A program made the translations under genes and the position numbers. DNA of 64,000 nt. It comes from Hofstenia miamia. Taxonomy: Eukaryota; Xenacoelomorpha; Acoela. Below, in pieces: positions 37,483-48,630 of this stretch (the first letter of the stretch is position 1; every line of letters begins with the position of its first letter). The notes under the pieces are model-generated. The model did not search any database and was not told the DNA's origin. It saw only the letters and a program-made list of their open reading frames with translations. The stretch covers positions 1,104,097-1,168,096 of the forward strand of contig SCFE01000029.1 of the NCBI GenBank assembly GCA_004352715.1, in the 5' to 3' direction.

Positions 37483-38047
37483 TATATATATATATATATA
37501 TATATTACAAATTAAGTTTTAGTTGTGTGTTATCTCGTAAAAAAATATAAGTATTCCACAAAATGTACTTTTGGAAAAAAATGAAAACAAATGAGAAAAA
37601 ACTGACTTCGATTTAAATTACAAGCCAGTCTACAAGAACAATTTTTTCAGAATTTATTCTCGTAGAACTGTCTAAGTTGTAGATTTAAGAGGTTTACTGT
37701 TGAAAAATACTTCTTACATTATCTGGTTGTGGTAGGTAGAGAATATGTTGTTTAGTTATTAAGAAAATACAAAACACGGTTTGAGAAAAATGTACTGTTC
37801 CAAAGTGTACAGAATTACATTGCCAATAATAATTAAACTTATCCATCTACAATATCTATTTGTTTCTTCTTTAAAAGGAGTTACTCTACTCTTTTGATTA
37901 AAGATTTTACTTGGCACTAATTTATAGAACTAACTGATAATACAACCAGATTCATATTTCAAAAATGACAATTTTATATATATATATATATATATAAAAA
38001 TATATATATAAATATATATTTACATATATAAATATATAAATATATAC

Positions 38048-38081
<34 letters not shown>
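37483..38081. repeat. Two (TA)n arrays flanking about 450 bp of unique sequence
   Basis: 37483-37505 is short and pure. 37973-38081 is long with TACATA and TAAATA steps. The sequence between has no recognised feature. Confidence 0.9.
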
Positions 38082-38214
38082 TAATACTCAATGTTAATAG
38101 CATATGTGATTAGTTTAGCAACGAATAGTATTATTTCCGTTTAACTAGCTGGGATCAATGATGATCTGCGATTCATTGAGTGTGAATGACAAAAAATATC
38201 AAAATGTGCAATAT

Positions 38215-39571
38215 TATTAATGTAATGAAAAGGATTTGAAGGGGCTTGACTTGCTTGCACGTGAAATACTAGATTTTATCATCAGTGAATCAAATTTGGC
38301 TTACGAAAAACAAAGAAATGACATGACTAAAATCCAAATTAAAATATTGAAGAGAATGTTAATATTAAAAAAATTTAATGACATTGACCTCTATAAAGTT
38401 GATTATTATGATGTGAATGACATCAATGCAACAGCCATTAATCAAATAGAAAATAATGACTTACAATATGTAAAAGCTAAATTCTGGAAATGTATTTCAA
38501 ATACCTCTAATTAAGGCGATATAGAAGAACGTGTACATTCATATGTTAGAAATTATAAAATGAATTTTGCAAAAGAAAAAAGAAATTATATTTTCGTTTG
38601 AAAAAAATTATTATTCATTTTATGAAAATAATTTGAACAAAGCATTATATTTTGAAGAATCAATGAAACATCAAGAATTTGCAAGATATTCAATAAGTGA
38701 AAAAGAATTTCGTGATATTTTGAATAATAAATGTGATGAAATTTATTCACTAATTGGAGAAAACGACAATATATTTATTACTAAAACTTCAAGAAGTGGC
38801 AGCACAAATAGATTTAGTTTTATAATTGACAAATATTCTTTTCATAGCAACTGCTGATCGCAGCTACCCAATGATAACTTACTAGTATTAATCCCTTTCG
38901 ATTATATACCAAGATGAAAGTGAGGCGGCTCGACCCATGGAGCAAGGTAGGGTGGGCAAGTCGGGCCGGTATAGGGCAAGAGTTTTCTAAAGTGGGAACC
39001 CAGCCGGCAGGTCACTAAAATCTGCACCGCTTCCATCTCTGTTCTATACTTCTAGTAGAAGTAAAGAGTGAGTTAACTGAATCAAAACCATTCCCATTTC
39101 ATTTTGTCATTTTAACTAAATTTCACGCATTTTTTCAAGGCATTGCAGGAATGTTGTTTTATTCGAATCTCGTAAATTGTCGAGTTTTTTATTACTGCAT
39201 AAAATCGTATTCATTTGAAAATAGCAAACTTATTCATAAATGAATATAAATACGTTCTCTCAATTAGTCTAAGTGAAAAATTTATATTATATTCATTTAG
39301 TAGTGTGACAGAAATGTACTTGTTTTCATATAAAGTTCAAGCAATGTTATGTTCATTTAGTAAGTCAATAACACGCAATAGTTTGATTTTGCATTTCTAA
39401 CACAAAATGTTCTGATCGCAGTGTGTAAAGTTTGTTCTCTAATGATATTTGACGTAACCAATAGAAAACAACTGAGAAAATTTGAGAAGATAACATATGA
39501 AAACGAAGAATGTGAAATATATGATTTCACATATCCTATATCTGTAGGCAATGATTTATTATCAAGGTAAT
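38215..39571 (+). pseudogene. TRIM-like gene, truncated copy 2
   Basis: Collinear with the gene at 40901-42783 but on the opposite strand. It begins in the coiled coil (GLDLLAREILDFII, matching ELDLLACKRRDLIF). It keeps the nearly identical FNDIDLYKVDYYDVNDINA and the block ITKTSRSGSTNRF. It then continues, with stops and frame changes, through ELTESKPFPF to VGNDLLSR near the C-terminus. RING and B-boxes are absent. In this copy the coiled-coil part and the MNF start of the C-terminal part are in the same frame, separated by an in-frame TAA, unlike the better copy, where they differ by one base. A 132-bp hAT-type element sits inside it. Confidence 0.8.
38910..39041. mobile_element. hAT-type MITE (132 bp) with 8-bp target duplication, inside TRIM copy 2
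   Basis: Left end CAAGATGAAAGTG (a decayed CAGAGATGGAAG), right end TCCATCTCTG. The flanking 8-mers are ttatatac (38902-38909) and ttctatac (39042-39049), 7 of 8 identical. Internal GC-rich text (gtagggtgggcaagtcgg) resembles the ends of the 685-bp relative at 20450-21134. It separates pseudogene segments corresponding to LLILISPDLIEV and ELTESKPF of the intact copy, so it inserted after or during decay of that copy. Confidence 0.8.
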
Positions 39572-40900
39572 GAAACATTGAAACTGAAACTTTAATGAAT
39601 TAAGTAAAAACTGAATTGCTGTTAATTAATAGCTTAACGTAGATCTGAAAAATTTTAAGACTAATTAATCGCTAATTTTATTTTATCAATTAAATTTATT
39701 TTTGTTTGAATATTAATCAGATTCAATTCAGTGTGAACGATTCGCTAAGCTTTGCTTGTTACATTTTTTACAGGACTCAGCCACTTGAATTAAATACTGT
39801 TAATATGCTTGTGTATTTGTGTAGATGTTAATCTGAAAAAAATTTAAAGATAAAACTAATTTTTCATTTCTTATGTTTAACTGGGTTTGTCATTAAATGT
39901 TAGCGCAGAAATTTTGATTTATTTAATTACAAGTCCTAGTTCTTAATTGATTTCAGGACAAAATTGGCAGTTATGTTTTGGCGTGCTTAGTTAATAATAA
40001 AATATCTGGAAATTAAACACATTCATAAATCGTTGTTAGGTATGCCAACCATCGCTATTATCTCATTTAACATTACAATACTATCAATGGCAACATTTAT
40101 ATATGTTTTTCATAATAGTCTAAACAAAAGATTAAAATATAAGCAGCTTCATTTGTGAAAAGAGAAGACATACCTCATTTAGATTGTGCACTCTGATTTT
40201 TGATATTTTATAAATTTGTGAGATAAAAGCGTTTAACAATTTTAAAAAGAAGCCAACAAAAAGTTAGAAAAATTTGTAAGCAATTTAAGATTAATCTATG
40301 CACATATTTAAAACAATTTAAAAAATTTTTCCCTTTATTGATAACATTTTTGGGAAATGCCTATTTAATACTATTTGTTAGTCAAATGCAATCATTTACA
40401 AGATGAGCTCACATCTGCTCCAGGAAGAGTTTAACTTCCTAGCCTCCAGGCCTACAGACCTGTTTGACATACTTATTGTGTTAAGGTTGACAATGCAATT
40501 TTTGTTTTAACAGAATTAAGTTAGCATTGCTGACGGATATGTCCTTATACACATATTTATCACTACATTATGCAAATCATCCGGTCACATTCATAGTGTA
40601 GTGCTTATGGTCCTCTATGAGGCAAAGGACACAATCAGTGGCATAAGAGAAAATTGATTTGGGCTAGAATGGGCTTGGGCCGAATAATTGATATTTTGAA
40701 ATGGGCCGGGCTTGAGCCAAAAAAATCGGCCCAAGCTTTTACTACAGTACCTTTAAGTAAAATAATGCATTTTAACGCATGTTTGGAAAAAAAATTAGAT
40801 TCAGCTTAGAAATTTTTTTGTAGAAAACTGTATAAAGGCTGAGTTACAAAAACCTAATACATATTATGTAATAAAAAATTAGTTTTCGACTTTGAATTCA
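39572..40900. other. No gene seen; one G-rich patch
   Basis: 40655-40735 carries 'gggctagaatgggcttgggc' and 'gggccgggcttgagcc' and ends 'cggcccaagctttt'. The type of sequence resembles 21555-21605. It is likely part of a non-autonomous repeat, but no ends were identified. Confidence 0.4.
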
Positions 40901-41821
40901 TTAAAGTTTGAGTTTCCATAATTGTTTGTCTTGACTAATAATCAACAATGAATCATTTCCTGTAGACATAAGATATGACTCTTCCTTTACATATAATGCT
41001 TTGTTTTCATTGTATATCGTCGGAATATTTCTTAGCAGCTTTCCATTGCTTACGTTAAATATTTTTAGAGATATATTAATATCACAGAGATGTCCTGCTA
41101 TCAGAACATTTTGTGTTAGAAAAGCAAGTCCTCTGTAAACATTTGGATCTAGAACTTCTCCCCAAAGATCATTTTCTAATATGCCAAATGAATGTAAAAT
41201 TTTTTGAGTTTCAAATGAAAACAAATGAATTTGATCGTGAGTACTGAGGGCAATATAATCTAAATTTTCATGTAGGCTAATTCCAGGAAATTCAAATTTG
41301 TAGAATTTTTTTGGGAAGTCTGCTTTTTCAAATGATTGCGACTTTATGTAATATTTAAAAAAACTCGACAACTTTGTAGATACGAATAAAACAACATTCC
41401 TACAAGGGCTTGAACAAATGCGTGAAATTTCTTTCACATTACAAAATGGAATGGGAAATGGTTTTGATTCAGTTAACTCATTGTCTACTTCAATTAGATC
41501 AGGCGAAATCAAAATTAGCAAGTGACTATTGGGTAGTTGTGCTAACCAGTTGTTATAGGTGTAACCTCTGGCAAATTCAATAATAAATTTTCTAGTACTA
41601 CCACTTCTTGAAGTTTTTGTAATAAAAAATTTGTAGTTCTCTTTAATTAGTGAATAAATCTCATCATGTTTATTATCATACAAAATGTCATGCAATTCCC
41701 CTTCCCTTTGATATCTTGCTAATAATTGAGGCTTCATTGATTTTTCATTCAAATTATTTGCACAAGACAAGTAGTAGTTTTTTCCAAACAAAAATTTCCT
41801 TCCTTTTTGTTTAAAATTCAT
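40901..41821 (-). CDS. C-terminal half of TRIM-like protein (propeller-like)
   Basis: A 306-residue ORF beginning ATG at 41821, overlapping the stop of the RING/B-box ORF by the four bases ATGA. Repeated blade-like patterns are visible: LIEVDNELTES, YIALSTHDQIHLFSFETQKI, LIAGHLCDINISLKIFNVSN and LLIISQDKQLWKLKL. These suggest a WD/NHL-type beta-propeller, as in many invertebrate TRIM relatives, though no canonical signature is present. Copies 2 and 3 retain the same region, so the two halves form one ancestral unit. Either it is translated with the upstream ORF (frameshift, or an unrecognised intron starting at GTATAA just before the overlap) or the gene is broken here. Confidence 0.6.
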   Translation of the reverse strand: MNFKQKGRKFLFGKNYYLSCANNLNEKSMKPQLLARYQREGELHDILYDNKHDEIYSLIKENYKFFITKTSRSGSTRKFIIEFARGYTYNNWLAQLPNSHLLILISPDLIEVDNELTESKPFPIPFCNVKEISRICSSPCRNVVLFVSTKLSSFFKYYIKSQSFEKADFPKKFYKFEFPGISLHENLDYIALSTHDQIHLFSFETQKILHSFGILENDLWGEVLDPNVYRGLAFLTQNVLIAGHLCDINISLKIFNVSNGKLLRNIPTIYNENKALYVKEESYLMSTGNDSLLIISQDKQLWKLKL

Positions 41822-42783
41822 TTTTTTATACCATTTTCATTAGAAGTGTTCGAAATATTTTTCAATAATTTATCTTTCATAAATTTTATGTTTTTTCTTT
41901 CTATTTGATTACTGACCGCTGCATTGATGTCATTCACATCATAATAATCCACTTTATATAGGTCAATATCATTAAATTGTATTAAATCTGAAAGAATCTT
42001 TTCCAATTTCTCTGATTTCAACATGTTCTCTTGAATATTTCTAATCATTTCAGTTTGGGACTGAGTCATTTCAATACTCTCTTTCTCATAAGCCAAATTC
42101 GCTTCATTAAAAATTAAATCCCGCCTTTTGCAAGCAAGTAAGTCAAGCTCCTTGAAAATATTTTCAATTTCAATTATATCTTGCTTGAAATTGTTGATGT
42201 CCGTTCTTAATTGTTTTTTTTGTCTTTTTACATTCTTAGGATGTTTTTTAATGTTACACCTGATTATTTCTCTTTGCTTTTCAATTGTTTTGAAATCATG
42301 ACCAACATGAAATTGAAGTATGCAACTTGCACAAAACAATTTCTTACAATTAGCATCATTGCAAACGTATTTCAGTTTTTCACTGTGTTCCTCACAATAG
42401 GAAGTATGTTGTGAAGTTAAGGCATAAACAACATGAGTCTTGTGATTAAAGCAACAGTTAAGGCATAGAACTGCTTTGCAATCTTTGCATATATTAACTT
42501 CATCTAGCTCTGTATGTTCTTTGCACTCGTCACAACAGCTAAGACGATTTGGTGCACTTTCAAATGACTTGTAAAACGTAACCAACTCAGCTGTACGAAA
42601 ATCATTTTTTATTGCATTCACGTCTGTTGGGTTTTTGCATAGAGGACATTTAACTAAATTTATGTTTCCTGCCCAATTGTGAAAGCATTCCATGCAGAAG
42701 GAATGAAGACAGCTTAAGATTACAGGTTTCGTATAAATCAAACGACACACAGAGCACTCTATCAATTCCAGGAAACTTTCCAT
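41818..42783 (-). CDS. RING, two B-box, coiled-coil protein (TRIM-like), N-terminal part
   Basis: A 321-residue ORF from ATG at 42783. A C3HC4 RING finger occupies residues 10-49 (C10, C13, C25, H27, C30, C33, C46, C49). A first B-box-like zinc site spans about 84-117 (C84/C87, C99, C102, C107, C110, H114, H117) and a second 130-162 (C130, H133, C141, C146, C151, C154, H159, H162). A coiled coil follows over about 170-285. This order defines the tripartite motif; by family knowledge such proteins are E3 ubiquitin ligases, with the C-terminal domain choosing substrate. The substrate here is unknown. The ORF ends NGIKK and TGA at an A7 run, and the C-terminal half continues one base back. Decayed plus-strand copies lie on both sides (38.2-39.6 and 43.3-43.6 kb), so this is the best-preserved member. 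Confidence 0.85.
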   Translation of the reverse strand: MESFLELIECSVCRLIYTKPVILSCLHSFCMECFHNWAGNINLVKCPLCKNPTDVNAIKNDFRTAELVTFYKSFESAPNRLSCCDECKEHTELDEVNICKDCKAVLCLNCCFNHKTHVVYALTSQHTSYCEEHSEKLKYVCNDANCKKLFCASCILQFHVGHDFKTIEKQREIIRCNIKKHPKNVKRQKKQLRTDINNFKQDIIEIENIFKELDLLACKRRDLIFNEANLAYEKESIEMTQSQTEMIRNIQENMLKSEKLEKILSDLIQFNDIDLYKVDYYDVNDINAAVSNQIERKNIKFMKDKLLKNISNTSNENGIKK

Positions 42784-43254
42784 TCTCCCACCTTTAATGA
42801 GATATCACGTTCAACTAAATCATGTTTATCAATAGAAGACTTTCAACGCAATCGCCATTGTTGCCATAACAATGTTTTCATGAATTTCATGCCAAATTTA
42901 CTACACAACACAAAACAACATGCTTAGTTCTCATGAAGAACATTAAAAATATTTTTGAAAATATATTTGTTTATAAATTTTCAATTTTGTTTCAAAAATA
43001 TTCTTTGTAGTTTAAAGCAAATTAAGTTAATATCTAAGCTTGTTTCTATTTCTAACTTTGTTAAATATTGCTTCTCAATTTCGGGAAATATATACTTATT
43101 GTGAGAGGTCTTAGCGACTCAAAAATGTAATTATGAAAATCTGTAAAAAATTGCTTGAGCCAAAAATATTTGCATAAAAGGAAATTATATTCTTGAAATT
43201 ATTTTTATATCATTTGCAAAATAAATTTTGCTTATATAAAAACTTTTTTTCACA

Positions 43255-43570
43255 GCTACCCAACAGTAACTTACTAGTATTGAAGCTTTATGAAAATAGC
43301 CCTGGTCGTCTAATAGAAATTGAAAATGGAGCAAAACCATTTCGTATTTCACTTAGATGACATTCGGGATCACTCTATGAATCAATCAATAGCAAAATCT
43401 CATTGGAGCAGCATACCCACTTTAAAGGAAAGAATTTTAGATTTTGGAAGTGATAAAAAATGGCTAGCATTTCGTTTTCGTTTGAAAATGTTGTTACTAC
43501 AAATAGTGTCCAGAAGCCAGTAAGCAGAAATACATGTCTTAAATGAAAGCCAATTGTACTTTCAGATTCT
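43255..43570 (+). pseudogene. TRIM-like gene, fragment copy 3
   Basis: The plus strand reads QLPNSNLLVLKLYEN (compare QLPNSHLLILISPDL), then RLIEIENGAKPFRI (compare LIEVDNELTESKPF) and later SFENVV. It shares 'cagctaccca' followed by 'taacttactagtatt' with copy 2. Only about 100 codons of the propeller-like part are recognisable, with stops and frame shifts. Confidence 0.65.
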
Positions 43571-44764
43571 TGATATCTCGCATTGCTGAATTAAATATGC
43601 GATTTGTCCAAGAAAATGCAATGAAAAGTACAACACAATGACTTCTTTGTACATGTAGTAAAATCACATTTCTGCTCAATAATAAATTTCTAGTTATCTG
43701 TATGATGCAGACTGTATCTGTATTATCATTCAAAGTGAGACCCTGCAAGGCGAGCTCGCCATGTAGTTCACAACTTCCGAATCCTTACGAGTACTAGGCT
43801 TTAATTACAGTTATATTTATATTAAATAATAACAAAATGACCCAACAGTAATGGTATTCGCTAGAATCTTCAAGGTAATATACAGCAGAATAGAACACAT
43901 TTCTTCATAGTAAACTTTTATTTAAAGGCCTTCATAATATGAGTGATTAGCAACGATCAATTAACTCAAACAAAAACCAGAACAACTGCACTGTGTGCAA
44001 TGCGAAAATAAACGAGAAGTAATTCAACAACACGTGTGATTATAATACTTGCATGTAAAGTTTAATGATAATGATGCTCGCTATTTCATTATTTGGGGAA
44101 TGATTAACATCACAAACGAAAACCAAACCCAAAGTAATTGCACTACACAAAACTATAAACTTGGCAAATAGCCAGAGGCTGAAATATTCAAAAAAGGGCC
44201 TGGGCAAAACAAAAATCAATAACATAACACCAAATTTTTGCAATATTTTAATTAGAAAAAGATAAAATCGTTGTAACGAAATGCTTTCCTTTCCCATAAT
44301 TGAAACCTCAATGTTATTAGCATATGTGATTTATTTAGAAAAAATTATGTTATTGTCTTTGAATATGCTAACTAAGCTCAAAGAATGATTCACGGTTTTA
44401 TAATTCTAATCCCAATCTACTGTGCATTAAGCGTTTATACAACAAAAATCAAAAAAAGTTTTTTTAATTTCCTTGCAAAGATAGTTGCACAATTTTGATA
44501 GCATATAATCGCCAATTGATATTGAGAAAAATTTTAAATTGAAAGCAAAAAACTTCTACTGTTGCTAGATAAATTAAAATCAGCAATGCTAAGAACTTAT
44601 TCAATTATATTATATGTTGGTAATAGACACTGGAGATCACAAAATTCGCAATAAATTATCAAAATCCGATGTTTTTGTCCTTTTAATTAAAAGCAAAGAA
44701 AAAAATCATAATATTTATCATTACGTGTAGTTATATCTATAATTTTTTATCTATTTTGAAATGA
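43571..44764. other. No gene assigned; hydrophobic minus-strand ORF
   Basis: An 85-codon minus-strand ORF (44040-44297) contains two hydrophobic stretches (FGVMLLIFVL and FIVLCSAITLGLVFVC). No family is recognised and the AT-rich context makes chance likely. 'tcaatgtta' then 'tagcatatgtgatt' at about 44309 also occurs at 38087, upstream of TRIM copy 2. Confidence 0.3.
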
Positions 44765-44964
44765 TTAGCTAGAAATATATTTGAAAACACTAGATAGTTT
44801 TTTTAGTATTTTTGTTATATTTTGTTCAACGTGCTGCAAATTATTACAATATAGTTTATCTAATATATTGCAAAACAAATATTGCATTATAGCGCAATAC
44901 CAATTCATTATTGCAAACCTCTGATTGTTAGCAAAATTTTTTAATGTCAGCTTAGATTTGATGC
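44765..44964 (-). CDS. Candidate terminal exon, helical protein, unknown
   Basis: After an acceptor (AATTTTAG|GC at 44964) the frame reads IKSKLTLKNFANNQRFAIMN and ends in an amphipathic helix with LQHVEQNITKILKKLSSVFK and a stop at 44765. It looks coding (heptad-like leucines, no low-complexity sequence) but I recognise no family. It might belong with the candidate exon at 46485-46642; their phases do not join directly (phase 0 out, phase 1 in), so a further exon would be needed. Confidence 0.35.
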
Positions 44965-44994
44965 CTAAAATTCTTACGTTTGTGTAAAAATACA

Positions 44995-46484
44995 TTCATG
45001 TTATAACTCATGGGATTTTCCTTTTTTTATTTGGCATAAATAGAAATATTTCGCTTATTAATTTCTTAAAAATTTGAAAATATTGTGACCCGAAATTTTC
45101 CATCAAAGGAAAAATGGTAAATTTTGGAGAACTGAAATTGTTTTATCGCACACAACATATTTTGTTGCGTACACAATATAAAATGCCAAGCCTGGTCTTA
45201 GCAGTTACACTTGGCAGACGTTTGATCGTTCGTGCATGATTAGTAAATTTAAGAAGTCAATTGATTCTTTCTAATTCCTAAAGATTTTAAATATTTTTTT
45301 ATTTTATTGATTGTGTGTTGTGTTTATTGATACTTTTATCTTAAGATATTATGTGTGTTTTATGCTAGTAATCATTCTTAGATTGAGACTGGTCGCAAGT
45401 CAGTGTTAGACTTGTCAATACAGGTCATGGGTCAAAAACGCCCAATTACAACTCTGAATCACAACAGTTAGAAAAATATTCTCTAGATATTTTCCTAGAA
45501 ATAGAATCAATAATTTACTTCAAACTTCGTGCAGGTAAATGCATATAAAAATTGTTGAATTCGATTACTGGTTAAAGTTTGCCGACTTCTAAAATTTATA
45601 GATTTGCTATTGAATTTGAAATAATTCCTATATCACTAGAGCAAAAAATTGAGTGTTCTAGGACACCTAATGTGTTCTTGGAAATGTCAAAAATTGAATT
45701 ATAACAGCAAAGTCGATTGCATGTACAACAGTATGCGATGTTGTTGTGTTACATGTTGTTGTTGAATTTTAGAAATTTGTTTTTTAGAACTCTTTATTTT
45801 TGGATAAGAGTGAGTGTTTTTGAATTGAGAATGCAGTTAGCATATGAAATATCCCATTCAATGCTGATTTAGATCCAAATGTCTTGCAAATTTTGTAAAT
45901 AAGAGACAAGGCAAAACATTACAACTAAATTATAATGCTAAATGCAAACTACTCGCTTATTTCATTTTTTACAAATGACAGAAGCATACCAATCATATTT
46001 CCTTGCAAACAAAGCTGCAAGTTTCTGGTAGAGCGCGATGGTATACCGATACGCGGTACTTTGTCAATACCGAAAAATACCGATATCGCAGGATCTTTTC
46101 CTAAAACATTTATCGGTATTTTAATTAAAAGTATGTGCATTGTATCATAGAATTCTAAATAGTAGCACTATTTAGAAGTCTGTGATTGCATAGCCTTGCG
46201 AGTCAATATTTTCACTGTGAAAACTTTACTTTAAATACTTCTGTACGAGGTTGACAATATAGAATTTTAGAAAACTCATGAAATTTCTTAACAAATGTCT
46301 TTTAATCATGCAGTTACAATTATATGGCTGATTAGCGCACAACATTTTAACAAAAATACTTTCTCAAAAACGATCTCTTTATAGAATTTTTCTTAAAAAT
46401 TCAGATTTTCAAATTTGCCGATTCGGGTTAAGATGCATTTATTTTTTTTGAAACGCAATTATCATGATTTTGAAATTTACATAC
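44995..46484. other. No gene seen; short dyad-rich patch
   Basis: 46035-46125 carries repeated 'ataccgata', 'aataccgaaaaataccgata' and 'tatcggtatttt', giving overlapping ORFs on both strands. Similar text occurs at transposon termini; no partner end was found here. The rest is unremarkable AT-rich sequence. Confidence 0.4.
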
Positions 46485-46642
46485 TTTTAATTTATTATCA
46501 AGCTCCATTGTAGTTTTAATAAACTGGTGACATGTAACATTTCTGTAGGATTGCATTTGTCTCTTGCCTTTTGATATTAAACATTGTTCTATGGAGTACA
46601 TAAGAATTCTATTTTCTTTGTCATACCCGGGATGTTTAATGT
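46485..46642 (-). CDS. Candidate internal exon, unknown protein
   Basis: A 158-nt segment with an acceptor (TTATGATAG|AC at 46642) and a consensus-like donor (TTAAAA|GTATGT at 46485). It encodes IKHPGYDKENRILMYSIEQC then a middle ending FIKTTMELDNKLK with no stop. Composition and splice signals favour a real exon. No family is recognised. Confidence 0.4.
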
Positions 46643-47151
46643 CTATCATAAGTCAATAAATTCACATTTACAAAGCAATTCCCTTTAACATAGGAACTCC
46701 GAGAAATGGAATATAATTGTTATAACCATGGCATACTACAACTGCTAAAGATAATATTTTTATTTTTGTCTTTAACTTTGTAGTGCTGAAATTAATACTT
46801 GAAAAATTTAGCCACAAATAATTTGAGGTTTCGAGGTAAAAAGAATGTATAAAAAAATGATTTTTAGGAAATAATATCAATTTATAAGGTGAAGGTTCGC
46901 ATTTTCAGGTAAAAAAAAATAGCCCTAGTAATTCCACAAACGTTTGTTCATAAGCCGCCACCATGTAGAATCTGCACCCCAAACGTTGAACGTTGTTTTT
47001 CAGTTAAAAGTATGGGGTTTAATTGTATATAAGCCGATCAGCCACAATAATTTTTTACTTCCCACATACGTTATCCATTCATTTAACAAACATAATCTAA
47101 CCACAATTACGAAATCAGCATTTGGTCATTCTAAGATATACCTTAACCCCG

Positions 47152-48517
47152 AATTTATATATATATATATATATATGTGTGTGTGATTTGAGAAAACTCT
47201 AGAACATTAAGCAATACCAATGAATTGCCGTTTCCCCTATCATAAAATGATTAATGTTAATGATCATTTGATTGGACAGAGTCAAAGTCAATGTTTCGGG
47301 TCGGGCCGAGTCGGGTAATAAATATCCGATCAGGTCGAATTCGGGCCATATTTGCCTCATATTGTCACTCTCTAGTCTCTTTTTCACGCTTTTCATTTAG
47401 GAAGTGAATGCATGTCGTCTTCTGAGGTTTTCACTGAATTTAAGAATTATATTCATTTCTAACTGTTAATATTTCGTTGTCTGCTTGCAATTCCATGATT
47501 GAGGCACATCTTATTTTTCATACTACGAAATCTCGCGACATTAATTTTAACATTTTCAATTAGAATAAGTTAGCTCTTAGCTCTAATTTTGAGAAGTCAA
47601 ATATGGTTAACATTTTTCATGTGAAAAGCTCTTACACGTATTTAATTGACAAATTATATTCAGAGAATTGTTTGCTAAAAATCTTTGATTAAAATAAACA
47701 CGAGAGTAGTTATTAGAATATAATTTGCTTTCATGAAAAAAATTGTAATTTTTTACAAAACACTCTAGAGCAGTTACTTCCAATAACACTGGTAGACTTA
47801 TTCATGGATCTGGAGGTTAATGAAAATTTCCACAGTTCTCAGATCCATGGATCTGGATNAATTTATATGTGTGTGTGATTTGAGAAAACTCTAGAACATT
47901 AAGCAATACCAATGAATTGCCGTTTCCCCTATCATAAAATGATTAATGTTAATGATCATTTGATTGGACAGAGTCAAAGTCAATGTTTCGGGTCGGGCCG
48001 AGTCGGGTAATAAATATCCGATCAGGTCGAATTCGGGCCATATTTGCCTCATATTGTCACTTTCTAGTCTCTTTTTCAAGCTTTTCATTTAGGAAGTGAA
48101 TGCATGTCGTCTTCTGAGGTTTTCACTGAATTTAAGAATTATATTCATTTCTAACTGTAAATATTTCGTTGTTTGCTTGCAATTCCATGATTGAGGCACA
48201 TCTTATTGTTCATACTACGAAATCTCGCGACAGTAATTTTAACATTTTCAATTAGAATAAGTTAGCTCTTAGCTCTAATTGTGAGAAGTCAAATATGGTT
48301 GACATTTTTCATGTGAAAAGCTCTTACAAGTATTTAATTGACAAATTATATTAAGAGAATTGTTTGCTAAAAATCTTTGATTAAAATAAACACGAGAATA
48401 GTTATTAGAATATAATTTGCTTTCATGAGCAGGTACTTCTAATAACACTGGTAGACTTATTCATGGATCTGGAGGTTAATGAAAATTTCCACAGTTCTGA
48501 GATCCATGGATCTGGAT
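47152..48517. repeat. Duplicated block joined by a single N (copies 47152-47858 and 47860-48517)
   Basis: Both copies run from 'aattta(ta)ngtgtgtgtg' to 'ccatggatctggat' with a few substitutions. The second lacks about 40 bp ('aaaaaaattgtaattttttac' region) and has a shorter TA run. The N at 47859 sits exactly at the junction. This is most simply two allelic contigs placed end to end. Each copy carries a G/C-rich patch ('cgggtcgggccgagtcgggt'). Confidence 0.9.
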
Positions 48518-48630
48518 CTGAAAGTGCGATTCGTGGCTCTCGTGAATATTATCTGGATCCAAAATGTTAGTTCAATAGTAGGGTTATCTATTTTACACAT
48601 CTTTGGGGATTAGCAGAATTCGTGTTTGAA

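Noticed and set aside
45935-46150. Mirrored ORFs on both strands with 'ataccgata' repeats
   Set aside because: Overlapping open frames come from dyad-rich sequence; neither looks like protein.
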